Shown: positions 1-7,013, counted from the first letter of the stretch. The stretch: DNA of 10,923 bases from Firmicutes bacterium ZCTH02-B6 (GCA_002159155.1 LZRQ01000117.1:1-10923), one strand, 5' to 3'. A program made the numbers and translations. Notes: a model not told the origin generated them from the sequence alone.

Positions 1-2
1 CA

Positions 3-48
3 GGTCGCCCTAGGGGAAGCAGCGCGGAGGACTTCCCCTAGGACGACC
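3..48 (-). terminator. Long hairpin overlapping the ftsZ stop codon, possible terminator
   Basis: Positions 3-19 and 32-48 are inverted copies of each other over 17 bases with one mismatch (8 against 43). In the minus-strand transcript that mismatch becomes a G-U pair, so the RNA can form an unbroken 17-pair stem with a 12-base loop (20-31). The upstream arm holds the last two sense codons and the TAG stop of ftsZ. A stem this strong at the end of the last gene of the cluster fits an intrinsic terminator or an mRNA 3'-end stabiliser. The bases that would hold the U-tract lie beyond the window edge, so termination itself is not shown. Confidence 0.55.
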
Positions 49-1093
49 GCCGCCGCAGAAACGCCGGGATGTCCAAGTCGTCGGTCGCAAACGGCCTGAG
101 CTCAAGGTCCGTGAAGCTCTTGCGCCGCCCGTTGCCGCGGCCGCCGTCGAAGCCGGTCGCGATGACCGTGACCCGCACCTCGTCCCGCAGCGATTCGTCG
201 ATGACCGCACCAAAAATGATGTTGGCCTCCGGGTCTGCTGCTTCGGCGATGATCTCCGCTGCGTCGTTGACCTCAAACAAGCCCAAGTTGGAGCTGCCGG
301 TGATGTTGAGCAAGATGCCGCGAGCGCCCTCGATGGACGCCTCGAGGAGTGGGCTCGAGATGGCCATCTTGGCCGCCTTGATGGCCCGCTCCTCCCCGCT
401 GGCAACGCCGATACCCATCAGAGCGGACCCGGCATTGGCCATGATCGTGCGTACGTCGGCAAAATCCAGGTTGATGAGGCCGGGTACGGTGATGAGGTCC
501 GAGATGCCCTGCACTCCCTGGCGCAGGACGTCGTCGGCGAGCCGGAACGCCTCGATGATGGACGTCTTCTTCTCCGCCACCTGCAGCAAGCGATCGTTGG
601 GGATGACGATCAGCGTATCCACCTTATCCCGCAAGGCCTCGATGCCTTGCTCGGCCTGCTGCTGTCGCCGGCGGCCTTCAAAAGAAAAGGGCTTGGTGAC
701 GACGCCGACGGTGAGGGCGCTCACTTCCCGGGCAACCTCCGCCACGACGGGGGTGCCGCCGGTCCCGGTGCCGCCGCCCATACCCGCGGTAATGAAGACC
801 ATGTCGGCCCCTTCCAAGAGCTGCCGGATTTCCTCCCGGCTCTCCTCCGCCGCCTTCGTCCCAATCTCGGGATTGGAACCGGCGCCCAAGCCCCGTGTGA
901 GCTTTGTACCGATCTGAAGCTTGGTGGGGGCGTTGGACATCATGAGGGCTTGCGCGTCGGTGTTAAGGGCTGCAAACTCGACACCTTGCAGGCCAGCCTC
1001 GATCATGCGATTGACGGCGTTTTGACCGCCGCCGCCGACCCCGATCACCTTAATGCGGGCAAACTGGCCTTGGATCTCTTCGAGCTCAAACAT
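38..1093 (-). CDS. ftsZ: Cell division protein FtsZ
   Basis: Tubulin-like GTPase that polymerises at midcell into the division ring. The 351 residues show the whole family layout: an N-terminal glycine-rich nucleotide site (GVGGGGQNAVNRM, 18-30), the tubulin signature GGGTGTG (106-112), the GTP-hydrolysing T7 loop NLDFAD (208-213) with both acidic residues, a folded core to about 315, a short linker of about 25 residues (316-340) and the C-terminal peptide DIPAFLRRR (341-349) that binds FtsA and other tethers. The ATG start is set by a strong AAGGAGG site eight bases upstream and by the usual N-terminus. The residues after the signature are GTPV instead of the common AAPV. It lies 36 bases after ftsA and is the last gene seen, with the stop inside a long hairpin. 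The identification is secure. Confidence 0.98.
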   Translation of the reverse strand: MFELEEIQGQFARIKVIGVGGGGQNAVNRMIEAGLQGVEFAALNTDAQALMMSNAPTKLQIGTKLTRGLGAGSNPEIGTKAAEESREEIRQLLEGADMVFITAGMGGGTGTGGTPVVAEVAREVSALTVGVVTKPFSFEGRRRQQQAEQGIEALRDKVDTLIVIPNDRLLQVAEKKTSIIEAFRLADDVLRQGVQGISDLITVPGLINLDFADVRTIMANAGSALMGIGVASGEERAIKAAKMAISSPLLEASIEGARGILLNITGSSNLGLFEVNDAAEIIAEAADPEANIIFGAVIDESLRDEVRVTVIATGFDGGRGNGRRKSFTDLELRPFATDDLDIPAFLRRRSS

Positions 1094-1101
1094 CGCCCCA
1101 G

Positions 1102-1108
1102 CCTCCTT
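1102..1108 (-). promoter_or_regulatory. ftsZ ribosome binding site
   Basis: The minus strand reads AAGGAGG here, a near-complete Shine-Dalgarno sequence ending eight bases before the ftsZ ATG. It is among the strongest sites in the window, which fits the high FtsZ level most cells need. Confidence 0.8.
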
Positions 1109-1129
1109 ACTGTCTCCGGACCCGCTCCA

Positions 1130-2338
1130 TCACAAAAGCTCGCTCAACCACTGTTTTACCCGTTCCACCAGACGGCCCCATGCGGCGCCGTTGGCGCTTG
1201 GTACGGGCACCTCCACCTGCTGGCAGCCGTACTGCATCAACCCGACGGCCGTACTGTACAAGGGGCTGTTGACCACGTCCGCCAGTCCGCCGCTGGCCAG
1301 CGGCACGCCCAAGCGCACCGGAACGCCCAGATACTGCTGGGCGGCTTGGAGCATGCCTTCCATCAGCGCGCCACCGCCTGTGAGGACCACGCCCCCAGGC
1401 AAAACCTCGCCGCCGGTGGCCCGGTGAATCTCCGACTGCACCAGCTGTAGGAGCTCCTCGATACGGGGAACGACGATATCGGCCAAGCTCAGCCGGTTGG
1501 CGGACAGGCGAGGCGCGGGTGCCTGCCGGACCGCGGCCACCTCCCGCAGGGCACAGCCGTACTGCACCTTGATTTCTTCCGCTTGGGCCAGGGGGATCTG
1601 CCAGCCCACCGCGATGTCGTTGGTCACATGGTGAGCGGACACGGGCAGCACAGCCGTGTGGGCCACCCGCCCTTCGGTGAACACGGCCACATCCGTTGTG
1701 CCGCCGCCGATGTCCACCAGGGCGACGCCCATCTCCTTATCGGCGGGCTCCAGCACCGCCTCCGCCGCGGCCAGGGACGGCAGCACCAACTCGGACACGC
1801 CGACCCCGGCCCGCTGGACGGCTTTGACCAGGTTCTGCGTATGGGAAGCAGCCCCGGTCACAATGTGGACCACGGCTTCCAGGCGCACGCCGGTCATCCC
1901 GACTGGCTCGCGTATTCCTTTGTACCCGTCGACGATGAACTCACGGGGCAGGACGTGTAAGATCTCTCGATCCTGGGACAGTTTGACGGCCCGGGCTGCC
2001 TGCAGCACCCTTTGCGTGTCCTCGGGCCCGATTTCCCCTTTCGCCCCGACGACCGCGATAACGCCCGAGGAGTTGAGGGAGGTGATGTGGGGCCCAGACA
2101 CGCCCACATAAACGCTCTCCACCGGTGTGCCGGCCATCTGCTCGGCCGCGGCGACGGATTCGTGGATGGCGCGGGCAGCGGCATCAAGATCCACGACGAC
2201 TCCTCGTCGCAAACCTTGCGACGGGCTCACGCCCACCCCGATGATGTGGACGCTGCCGTCGTCCGTGACTTCGCCTATGCATGTGCAAACTTTGGTCGTG
2301 CCCACATCCAGGCCGCCCACGATCCGTCGCCTGGCCAC
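1130..2338 (-). CDS. ftsA: Cell division protein FtsA
   Basis: Actin-like ATPase that anchors FtsZ filaments to the membrane and recruits later division proteins. The open frame extends to 2518 but would overlap the end of ftsQ. The GTG at 2336-2338 gives 402 residues, begins VARRRIVGGLDVGTT like the family, and has a GGGAGG site nine bases upstream. Visible motifs are phosphate 1 (LDVGTTK, 10-16), phosphate 2 (VALVDIGGGTTDVAVF, 205-220), the adenosine motif (VVLTGGGALMEG, 317-328) and a C-terminal amphipathic helix (WGRLVERVKQWLSELL, 387-402) expected to lie on the membrane. The helix 2 region reads LPVSAHHVTNDIA where PVGG followed by VT.DIA is usual. It sits between ftsQ (97-base gap) and ftsZ (36-base gap), as in many Bacillota. 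The exact start is the main uncertainty. Confidence 0.95.
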   Translation of the reverse strand: MARRRIVGGLDVGTTKVCTCIGEVTDDGSVHIIGVGVSPSQGLRRGVVVDLDAAARAIHESVAAAEQMAGTPVESVYVGVSGPHITSLNSSGVIAVVGAKGEIGPEDTQRVLQAARAVKLSQDREILHVLPREFIVDGYKGIREPVGMTGVRLEAVVHIVTGAASHTQNLVKAVQRAGVGVSELVLPSLAAAEAVLEPADKEMGVALVDIGGGTTDVAVFTEGRVAHTAVLPVSAHHVTNDIAVGWQIPLAQAEEIKVQYGCALREVAAVRQAPAPRLSANRLSLADIVVPRIEELLQLVQSEIHRATGGEVLPGGVVLTGGGALMEGMLQAAQQYLGVPVRLGVPLASGGLADVVNSPLYSTAVGLMQYGCQQVEVPVPSANGAAWGRLVERVKQWLSELL

Positions 2339-2347
2339 GGTGAGCTC

Positions 2348-2353
2348 CCTCCC
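2348..2353 (-). promoter_or_regulatory. ftsA ribosome binding site, decides the GTG start
   Basis: The minus strand reads GGGAGG, inside a longer purine run (AGGTGGGAGGGAG, 2357 to 2345), nine bases before the GTG at 2338. It supports that GTG over the in-frame ATG at 2518, which lies inside ftsQ and would add about 60 residues unlike FtsA. Confidence 0.65.
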
Positions 2354-2435
2354 ACCTGGACCGCTTTCGTGCTGTATTCCACAGCGCCGCTGGGACTCCT
2401 TGCAACCTAAGACGGGCTTCCCGGAGTTTTTCCGA

Positions 2436-3104
2436 CTATTGCGATCGGACCACCGGCGACCGGGGATAGCGAACATCGATGAGGCGCCACCGTCCTGCTG
2501 CCAGGAGCTCAAGCGCAATGGCGACCTTGCGTTCCAGTTCCGCCTCGTCGCCGATCAGAATCCGCGTGCCCGATCGGGTTACGAGCCACAAGCCAGCTTC
2601 ATCGTCAAACCCAAGCTCCGACATCTCCCCCCGTGTCGTGACCGGCAACAGCGCCGACGTGCGTAAGGCCAGCGGCAGCTTGTCCTCCGGGACGTCGCCC
2701 ATCAGGGGCAGTCGTTCCTCCTCGCCGGCGGTGAGAGGAACGATGGTCCCGTCCGCCGCAATGCCTAGCTGCTCGTCCTCCAGCTCCACCACAGCTACCG
2801 GCTCGTACTCCGTAACCGTTAGGATCAAGGTGCCGGGCAGTCGACGCACCACACTCGCATGTTGGATGCGCGGGTGGCTGACAAGACGGCCGGCCACCGC
2901 ATGGAGGTCTAGGTAAAGTACGTTGTCGCCGACGCGGACTTGGGCGCGATCGATCAGGGATTCCGGCTCGAGGGTGGCGGCGCCTTCTACCTTGATTTCG
3001 GTAATGGCGAAATAAGGTGATTGTAGGAACGCGTACAGACCCACGACGCCCAAGAAAGCCAGTAAGGCCGCCCCCACGCGAAACCGGTCGGGGTGCTCGG
3101 ACAT
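2436..3104 (-). CDS. ftsQ: Cell division protein FtsQ/DivIB
   Basis: Single-pass membrane protein of the divisome; in known systems it forms a complex with FtsL and FtsB/DivIC and controls the septal synthase. The 222 residues have a short charged cytoplasmic tail (1-9), one transmembrane segment (about 10-29, VGAALLAFLGVVGLYAF) and a POTRA domain (about 33-102). The latter contains the typical ITEIKVEG and the stretch RRLPGTLILTVTEYEPVA that closes the domain. A beta region of about 110 residues follows. The start is the ATG at 3102-3104, nine bases after GGAAGGA; an earlier in-frame ATG at 3182 would run through the promoter candidate. A short tail is typical of the Gram-positive DivIB form. 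It follows murA after 137 bases, and a promoter candidate precedes it. The identity is clear from the POTRA domain, topology and position between murA and ftsA. Confidence 0.92.
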   Translation of the reverse strand: MSEHPDRFRVGAALLAFLGVVGLYAFLQSPYFAITEIKVEGAATLEPESLIDRAQVRVGDNVLYLDLHAVAGRLVSHPRIQHASVVRRLPGTLILTVTEYEPVAVVELEDEQLGIAADGTIVPLTAGEEERLPLMGDVPEDKLPLALRTSALLPVTTRGEMSELGFDDEAGLWLVTRSGTRILIGDEAELERKVAIALELLAAGRWRLIDVRYPRSPVVRSQ

Positions 3105-3113
3105 GGGCACCGG

Positions 3114-3120
3114 TCCTTCC
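3114..3120 (-). promoter_or_regulatory. ftsQ ribosome binding site, decides the ATG start
   Basis: The minus strand reads GGAAGGA, nine bases before the ATG at 3104. It places the start just ahead of the membrane segment and argues against the in-frame ATG at 3182. Confidence 0.6.
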
Positions 3121-3144
3121 GTGTGCCAGTGCTGTCGCGGGTTC

Positions 3145-3174
3145 AGTATATCATCCAGTTTGTCCCAGGAGCAA
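3145..3174 (-). promoter_or_regulatory. Candidate promoter for ftsQ-ftsA-ftsZ
   Basis: In the gap between murA and ftsQ the minus strand holds TATACT (3150 to 3145), five of six matches to a sigma-A -10 box. TG lies one base upstream (3153-3152), which makes an extended -10. A weak -35, TTGCTC (3174 to 3169, three of six), stands 18 bases away; an extended -10 tolerates a poor -35. Transcription would begin near 3138 and leave a leader of about 33 bases before the ftsQ ATG. This is a motif match without experimental support. Confidence 0.5.
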
Positions 3175-3241
3175 TAGCGCAACCATCGCCCAGGTGGCGG
3201 CGGGCGGAAGGCTGGTACGCGGGGCGAAACAGGGCAATAAC

Positions 3242-4549
3242 CTATCTGCGGACAAGCGGCACGCCGCCGGCCGCAGGCACATCCTCCGCCACCCGCCAGA
3301 CGTCCGCACCCAAAGCCCGCAATTTATCCTCGATGGTCTCGTACCCCCTATCGACGTGGTGGATGCCCTCCACCACCGTTTCCCCGTCGGCCGCCAATCC
3401 AGCGAGGATTAGGGCCGCACCCGCGCGCAAGTCCGATGCCTCTACGCACGCGCCGGTCAACCGGCGTACGCCCCGTATGATGGCCACTTGGCCGTCTACC
3501 ACGATGTCGGCTCCCATGCGCCGCAGTTCGTCGGCGTGCTTCATACGGCTGGTGTACACGGTTTCACTGATGATACTCGCGCCCGCGGCGATGGCCATGA
3601 GAGCCATAAACTGCGGTTGCATGTCCGTGGGGAACCCGGGATATGGCTGCGTGCGTACGTAGAGCGGCCGGGGACGGTCTACGCCCCGTACCCGCAGAGT
3701 GTCGGGCCCTACCTCCTCGACGATAGCACCGGTTTCTCGCAGCTTGGCCGTAACCGCCTCCACATGGCGCGGGATCACCGGTCGCAGCACCACGTCCCCC
3801 CGCGTGATGGCCGCGGCAACCATGTAGGTACCGGCTTCGATGCGATCCGGGATCGGTTCGTGGTCAGCACCGGACAACCCATCGACTCCTTCGATGTACA
3901 CGGCGTCACCGCCGGCACCCCGGACCCGGGCGCCCATCTTATTGAGAAAGAGCTGCAAGTCGACGATCTCCGGTTCCCGGGCCGCGTTGCGGATCACGGT
4001 CGTCCCCTTGGCCAGGCATGCCGCCATCATTAGGTTTTCCGTGGCGCCGACGCTGGGGTAGTCCAAATGGATTTCCGTCCCCAGCAACCGACCGGCCCGG
4101 GCCTCTACAAAGCCCCGTTCCTCCGTGATGCGCGCGCCCATCTGCCGCAGGCCGCGCAGGTGTAGTTCGATAGGCCGCGGCCCGATCGCGCACCCGCCGG
4201 GCAAAGGCACCCTCACGCGGCCAAAACGCGCCAACAACGGTCCCATGACGAGCACCGACGCCCGCATCCGGCGCACTAAATGTTCTGGCGCTTCTAGGCA
4301 GGTGACGATGCCGGCTTCCATCACCAGGCTTCCGTCGGCGTTCCGGGAAACGTTGGCCCCCAGGGAGCGGACGAGTTCCGCCATCGTCTCCACATCGCGG
4401 ATCGCGGGCGCTCGGCGGATAACGCAGCGCCCGCTGGTCATCAAAGCGGCGGCCATCATTTTCAAGACAGCATTTTTCGCGCTGGACACCGGCACGCTAC
4501 CGGTAAGCGGCCGCCCGCCCCGAATCCGTATGCCTGCCAACAGCGCCAC
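3242..4549 (-). CDS. murA: UDP-N-acetylglucosamine 1-carboxyvinyltransferase MurA
   Basis: Catalyses the first committed step of peptidoglycan synthesis, the transfer of enolpyruvate from phosphoenolpyruvate to UDP-GlcNAc in the cytoplasm. All key residues are present: K25-N26 in SSAKNA, the catalytic cysteine C120 in PGGCAIGPRPIELH (the residue fosfomycin alkylates), D309 in FPTDMQPQ and R401 in DRGYE. The length of 435 fits the family. The stretch VYTSRMKHADELRRMGA (331-347) resembles, from memory, the MurAB/MurZ paralogue of Bacillota more than MurAA, which reads ENRFMH there. The GTG at 4549 has no clear ribosome site. A TTG three codons later (4540) has GAGGTG six bases upstream and would put the lysine at the usual position 22, so it may be the true start. 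It follows murB by six bases and is probably translated with it. Confidence 0.96.
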   Translation of the reverse strand: MALLAGIRIRGGRPLTGSVPVSSAKNAVLKMMAAALMTSGRCVIRRAPAIRDVETMAELVRSLGANVSRNADGSLVMEAGIVTCLEAPEHLVRRMRASVLVMGPLLARFGRVRVPLPGGCAIGPRPIELHLRGLRQMGARITEERGFVEARAGRLLGTEIHLDYPSVGATENLMMAACLAKGTTVIRNAAREPEIVDLQLFLNKMGARVRGAGGDAVYIEGVDGLSGADHEPIPDRIEAGTYMVAAAITRGDVVLRPVIPRHVEAVTAKLRETGAIVEEVGPDTLRVRGVDRPRPLYVRTQPYPGFPTDMQPQFMALMAIAAGASIISETVYTSRMKHADELRRMGADIVVDGQVAIIRGVRRLTGACVEASDLRAGAALILAGLAADGETVVEGIHHVDRGYETIEDKLRALGADVWRVAEDVPAAGGVPLVRR

Positions 4550-4555
4550 CTCGCT

Positions 4556-5461
4556 TTACGCGAAGCCCACTAATCCCACTTCCAGGTCAAGCTCGACGCC
4601 AAACCGCTCTCTCACTCGGCAACGCATGCGCTCGATGAGCCGCAAGACGTCTGCGGCCGTGGCGCGGCCGCGGTTGATGATGAAGTTGGCGTGCACCGGC
4701 GAAACATACGCGTCCCCTTCCGCCATCCCTTTGCAACCCGCCTGTTCTAGAAGCCGGCCTGCGAAATCCCCGGGCGGGTTCTTGAAGATGCTGCCGGCAT
4801 TCTTGGTCCCTAGCGGCTGGGTGCGGCGCCGTTTCTGGAGATAGGCCAGCATCTTGGCGTGAATTTCCTCACGGTCGCCTGGAGCGAGCTCCAGCTCGGT
4901 CCGCACCGCGACCCAACCCTTCTCCCGCTGCAGGCGGCTAGTGCGGTAACCAAACTCGAGCTCCCCCGCGTCCAACTCCACCGTCGTGCCCGCCTCCACG
5001 ATCCACACCCGCCGCACCACCTGAGCCATGCACCCATCGTGGGCCCCTGCGTTCATCACGAGGGCGCCTCCCACCGTGCCGGGGATGCCGCCGGCGAACT
5101 CAAGTCCCGTCAATCCCCGCCGTGCAGCCTCTTTTGCCAGGAGGGGCAACGGCGCCCCGGCCTCAGCGGTGACCCGGGAACCGTCCCAATCGATCCGGCT
5201 CAAGCCGCGGCCGATGCGTAGGACGATTCCCCGGACGCCTGCGTCCGCCACGAGCAGGTTGCTGCCGCCGCCGATGACCACGAGCGGCACCCCATGGGCC
5301 GCAGCCAACTGCTGGACAACGGCCACATCGTCAACGGACGCCGGCGACACAAAAATATCGGCCGGGCCGCCGATGCGAAAGCTGGTGTAGCGGTGCAGCG
5401 GTTCAGAAAACCTGACCTCGCCCCGGATGCGCTCAGCCAGGGCACGGCCCAGCTCCAACAC
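4556..5461 (-). CDS. murB: UDP-N-acetylenolpyruvoylglucosamine reductase MurB, type II
   Basis: FAD enzyme that uses NADPH to reduce the MurA product to UDP-MurNAc. Motifs run in family order: YTSFRIGGPAD (25-35), the FAD-binding IGGGSNLLV (63-71), GLEFAGGIPGTVGGALVMNAG (119-139), FGYRTS (170-175), the catalytic serine S224 in AGSIFKNP, and the C-terminal catalytic glutamate E294 in LEVGLVG, where PEVRLIG is usual. At 301 residues and with a C-terminal domain of the compact kind, it is a type II MurB as in Bacillota. The start is a GTG at 5459-5461, 13 bases after the murC stop, with a loose GAGGGGG site overlapping that stop. This spacing suggests translational coupling to murC. The identification is secure and the start is fairly sure. 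Confidence 0.96.
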   Translation of the reverse strand: MLELGRALAERIRGEVRFSEPLHRYTSFRIGGPADIFVSPASVDDVAVVQQLAAAHGVPLVVIGGGSNLLVADAGVRGIVLRIGRGLSRIDWDGSRVTAEAGAPLPLLAKEAARRGLTGLEFAGGIPGTVGGALVMNAGAHDGCMAQVVRRVWIVEAGTTVELDAGELEFGYRTSRLQREKGWVAVRTELELAPGDREEIHAKMLAYLQKRRRTQPLGTKNAGSIFKNPPGDFAGRLLEQAGCKGMAEGDAYVSPVHANFIINRGRATAADVLRLIERMRCRVRERFGVELDLEVGLVGFA

Positions 5462-5474
5462 TTGGCCCGCCCCC

Positions 5475-6899
5475 TCACTGGCCGGAGCCGCCCGGCTCCC
5501 GGGACGGCGGCGTCAAATGGGCGACCATGGCCGGATCGGCCTGGAGGAGCGTCAGGAACTGCTCCCCCACCCGGCGGACATCCCCGGCGCCCAAGGTGAT
5601 GACCAGATCGCCGGGCCGGGTGATGCCCAGCAGGAATCCTGGGATCGCTTCCTTGTCCCGCACGAGGCTAACCTTCTCGCCGGCGGCCGCTCGGGCCGCC
5701 TGATACACCCGGTCGATGGTGACCCCGGGTATGGGCCGTTCCTGCGCGGCGTATATATCCGTCAAAACGACGCGGTCGGCGTCTCCGAAGCTTTCCGCCA
5801 GCTCTTGCCCGAGAAACTGGGTCCGGGTGTAACGGTGCGGCTGGAACACCGCCACCACGCGCCGGCCCAGCTGTCGCGCCGCGGCCAGGGTGGCGCGCAC
5901 TTCCGTCGGATGGTGGGCGTAGTCGTCCACGACCAGTATGTCTCGGGCCTCACCCAGCAGCTCAAACCGCCGCTTTGCTCCCCGGAAACCGGCCAGCGCG
6001 TCCGCGACGACGGAAAAAGCCAGCCCTAGGTGCCGTCCGACGGCAATGGCCGCAAGCGCATTAGCTATGTTATGCACACCGGGAACGCCGAGTTCCAACT
6101 CGCCCAAGACGTGTCCGCGTTCGAGCACGAGCGCGCGGCTACCCAGGCCCGCAAGGCGCACGTCGACGGCCGTGTAGTCTGCAGGACCTTTGAGGCCGTA
6201 GCTGACCCACCGGCACGGCAACGGCGGCAAGCTGGCCGCGTTTGGATCGTCCGCACCCAGCACCACGAGTCCATCTTCCGGCACTTGCCCGACAAACGCC
6301 CTGAATGCCTGCACGATCCCTTCGGTGGAGCCGTAGTTTTCGAGGTGATCGGCTTCGATATTGGTCACCACGGCAATGCGGGGACGCAGGTGGAGGAACG
6401 AGCGGTCGCTCTCATCGGCCTCGGCAACAAAGTACGGGCCTTGCCCGAGCTTGGCGTTGCCGCCCAGCTCCTTGAGCTCGCCACCGACGGCGACGGTAGG
6501 ATCCAGCCCTGCCCGTTCCAGCACCAAGGCGATCATGGCTGTCGTCGTGGTCTTGCCGTGGGTGCCGGCCACTGCGATGCCGAAGCGGCTGTTGACCAGT
6601 TGCGCCAGCAGTTCGCCCCGGGAGACGATGGGAATGCCTCGCTCGCGGGCGGCAACCACCTCGGGATTGACCGGGGGTACTGCGCTGGACACAATTACCT
6701 GGTCGGGACTTTCTTGCTCCACGTGGGCCGCGCGATGACCGATGTAGATGCGGGCCCCCAGGGCGCGTAAGCGATGGGTGACGGCGGACTCCGCCAGATC
6801 CGAGCCCGACACTGCGACGCCCCGGGATAAGAGGATTTGCGCGAGGCCGCTCATGCCTGCTCCGCCGATACCGATGAAGTGGACTTTCTGCTGCGACAT
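5475..6899 (-). CDS. murC: UDP-N-acetylmuramate--L-alanine ligase MurC
   Basis: ATP-dependent ligase that adds the first amino acid, L-alanine, to UDP-MurNAc in the cytoplasm. From the ATG at 6899 it has 474 residues. Visible are the N-terminal UDP-binding loop VHFIGIGGAGMSGLA (6-20), the ATP loop GTHGKTTTT (112-120), AEADESD (159-165), NIEADHLE (180-187), HNIANALAAIA (276-286), GAKRRFE (307-313) and DDYAHHPTE (325-333) of the C-terminal domain. The open frame runs on to 7031, but the added 44 residues do not resemble the family, and AAAGGGG stands seven bases before the chosen ATG. The preceding gap of 183 bases holds a promoter candidate and a dyad, so murC may begin its own transcript murC-murB-murA-ftsQAZ. 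The C-terminal tail after about residue 455 is proline- and glycine-rich and not conserved. Confidence 0.97.
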   Translation of the reverse strand: MSQQKVHFIGIGGAGMSGLAQILLSRGVAVSGSDLAESAVTHRLRALGARIYIGHRAAHVEQESPDQVIVSSAVPPVNPEVVAARERGIPIVSRGELLAQLVNSRFGIAVAGTHGKTTTTAMIALVLERAGLDPTVAVGGELKELGGNAKLGQGPYFVAEADESDRSFLHLRPRIAVVTNIEADHLENYGSTEGIVQAFRAFVGQVPEDGLVVLGADDPNAASLPPLPCRWVSYGLKGPADYTAVDVRLAGLGSRALVLERGHVLGELELGVPGVHNIANALAAIAVGRHLGLAFSVVADALAGFRGAKRRFELLGEARDILVVDDYAHHPTEVRATLAAARQLGRRVVAVFQPHRYTRTQFLGQELAESFGDADRVVLTDIYAAQERPIPGVTIDRVYQAARAAAGEKVSLVRDKEAIPGFLLGITRPGDLVITLGAGDVRRVGEQFLTLLQADPAMVAHLTPPSREPGGSGQ

Positions 6900-6906
6900 G
6901 CTGCGT

Positions 6907-6913
6907 CCCCTTT
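6907..6913 (-). promoter_or_regulatory. murC ribosome binding site, decides the ATG start
   Basis: The minus strand reads AAAGGGG, seven bases before the ATG at 6899. Together with the family N-terminus MSQQKVHFIGIGG it settles the start within a longer open frame. Confidence 0.55.
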
Positions 6914-6958
6914 CTGCGCGGCCGGCTGGATGACGGGGCGGGCGCAGGCGAGTACTCC

Positions 6959-6988
6959 ATTCTATGCATGCCCGAAAACCCCTGTTCA
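6959..6988 (-). promoter_or_regulatory. Candidate promoter for murC-murB-murA
   Basis: The minus strand shows TGAACA (6988 to 6983, four of six matches to a -35 box), an 18-base spacer and TAGAAT (6964 to 6959, five of six matches to a -10 box). It lies in the second largest class of gap, 59 bases before the murC ATG. The region around the -10 is the most AT-rich part of this gap. This is a motif match only. Confidence 0.4.
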
Positions 6989-6995
6989 TGCCCAC

Positions 6996-7013
6996 GGACA
7001 GCCCGGCCTGTCC
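6996..7013. repeat. Perfect dyad upstream of the murC promoter candidate
   Basis: GGACAG (6996-7001) and CTGTCC (7008-7013) are perfect inverted copies around a six-base centre. The dyad begins seven bases upstream of the candidate -35 box (6983-6988) and could be a regulator site. As RNA from murG it could also form a short GC-rich hairpin, but no U-tract follows, so a simple terminator is unlikely. Chance cannot be excluded at this size. Confidence 0.3.

Noticed and set aside
69..917. Long plus-strand open frame opposite ftsZ
   Set aside because: It is fully antisense to a gene with all its motifs intact, is arginine-, serine- and proline-rich, and matches no family. Such frames are expected opposite GC-rich genes.
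647..1450. 267-codon plus-strand open frame opposite ftsZ and ftsA
   Set aside because: It is antisense to two secure genes, has no ribosome site or recognisable domain, and its composition is that of a shadow frame.
2376..2405. Possible promoter TTGCAA-18-TGGAAT before ftsA
   Set aside because: The -10 is weak and has no extended element, and the gap is only 97 bases. I could not separate it from chance.
2413..2430. CGGG/CCCG hairpin followed by TTTTT on the plus strand, between ftsQ and ftsA
   Set aside because: The stem has only four pairs and no plus-strand gene leads into it. On the coding strand the T-run becomes an A-run before the stem, so it is not a terminator for ftsQ.
2339..2518. 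N-terminal extension of ftsA to the ATG at 2518
   Set aside because: It would overlap ftsQ by more than 80 bases and adds 60 residues with no FtsA character. The GTG at 2338 has a strong ribosome site.
3181..3234. Possible terminator after murA
   Set aside because: Only a five-pair CGCCC/GGGCG stem with a long loop is visible and no T-run follows, so read-through into ftsQ seems likely.
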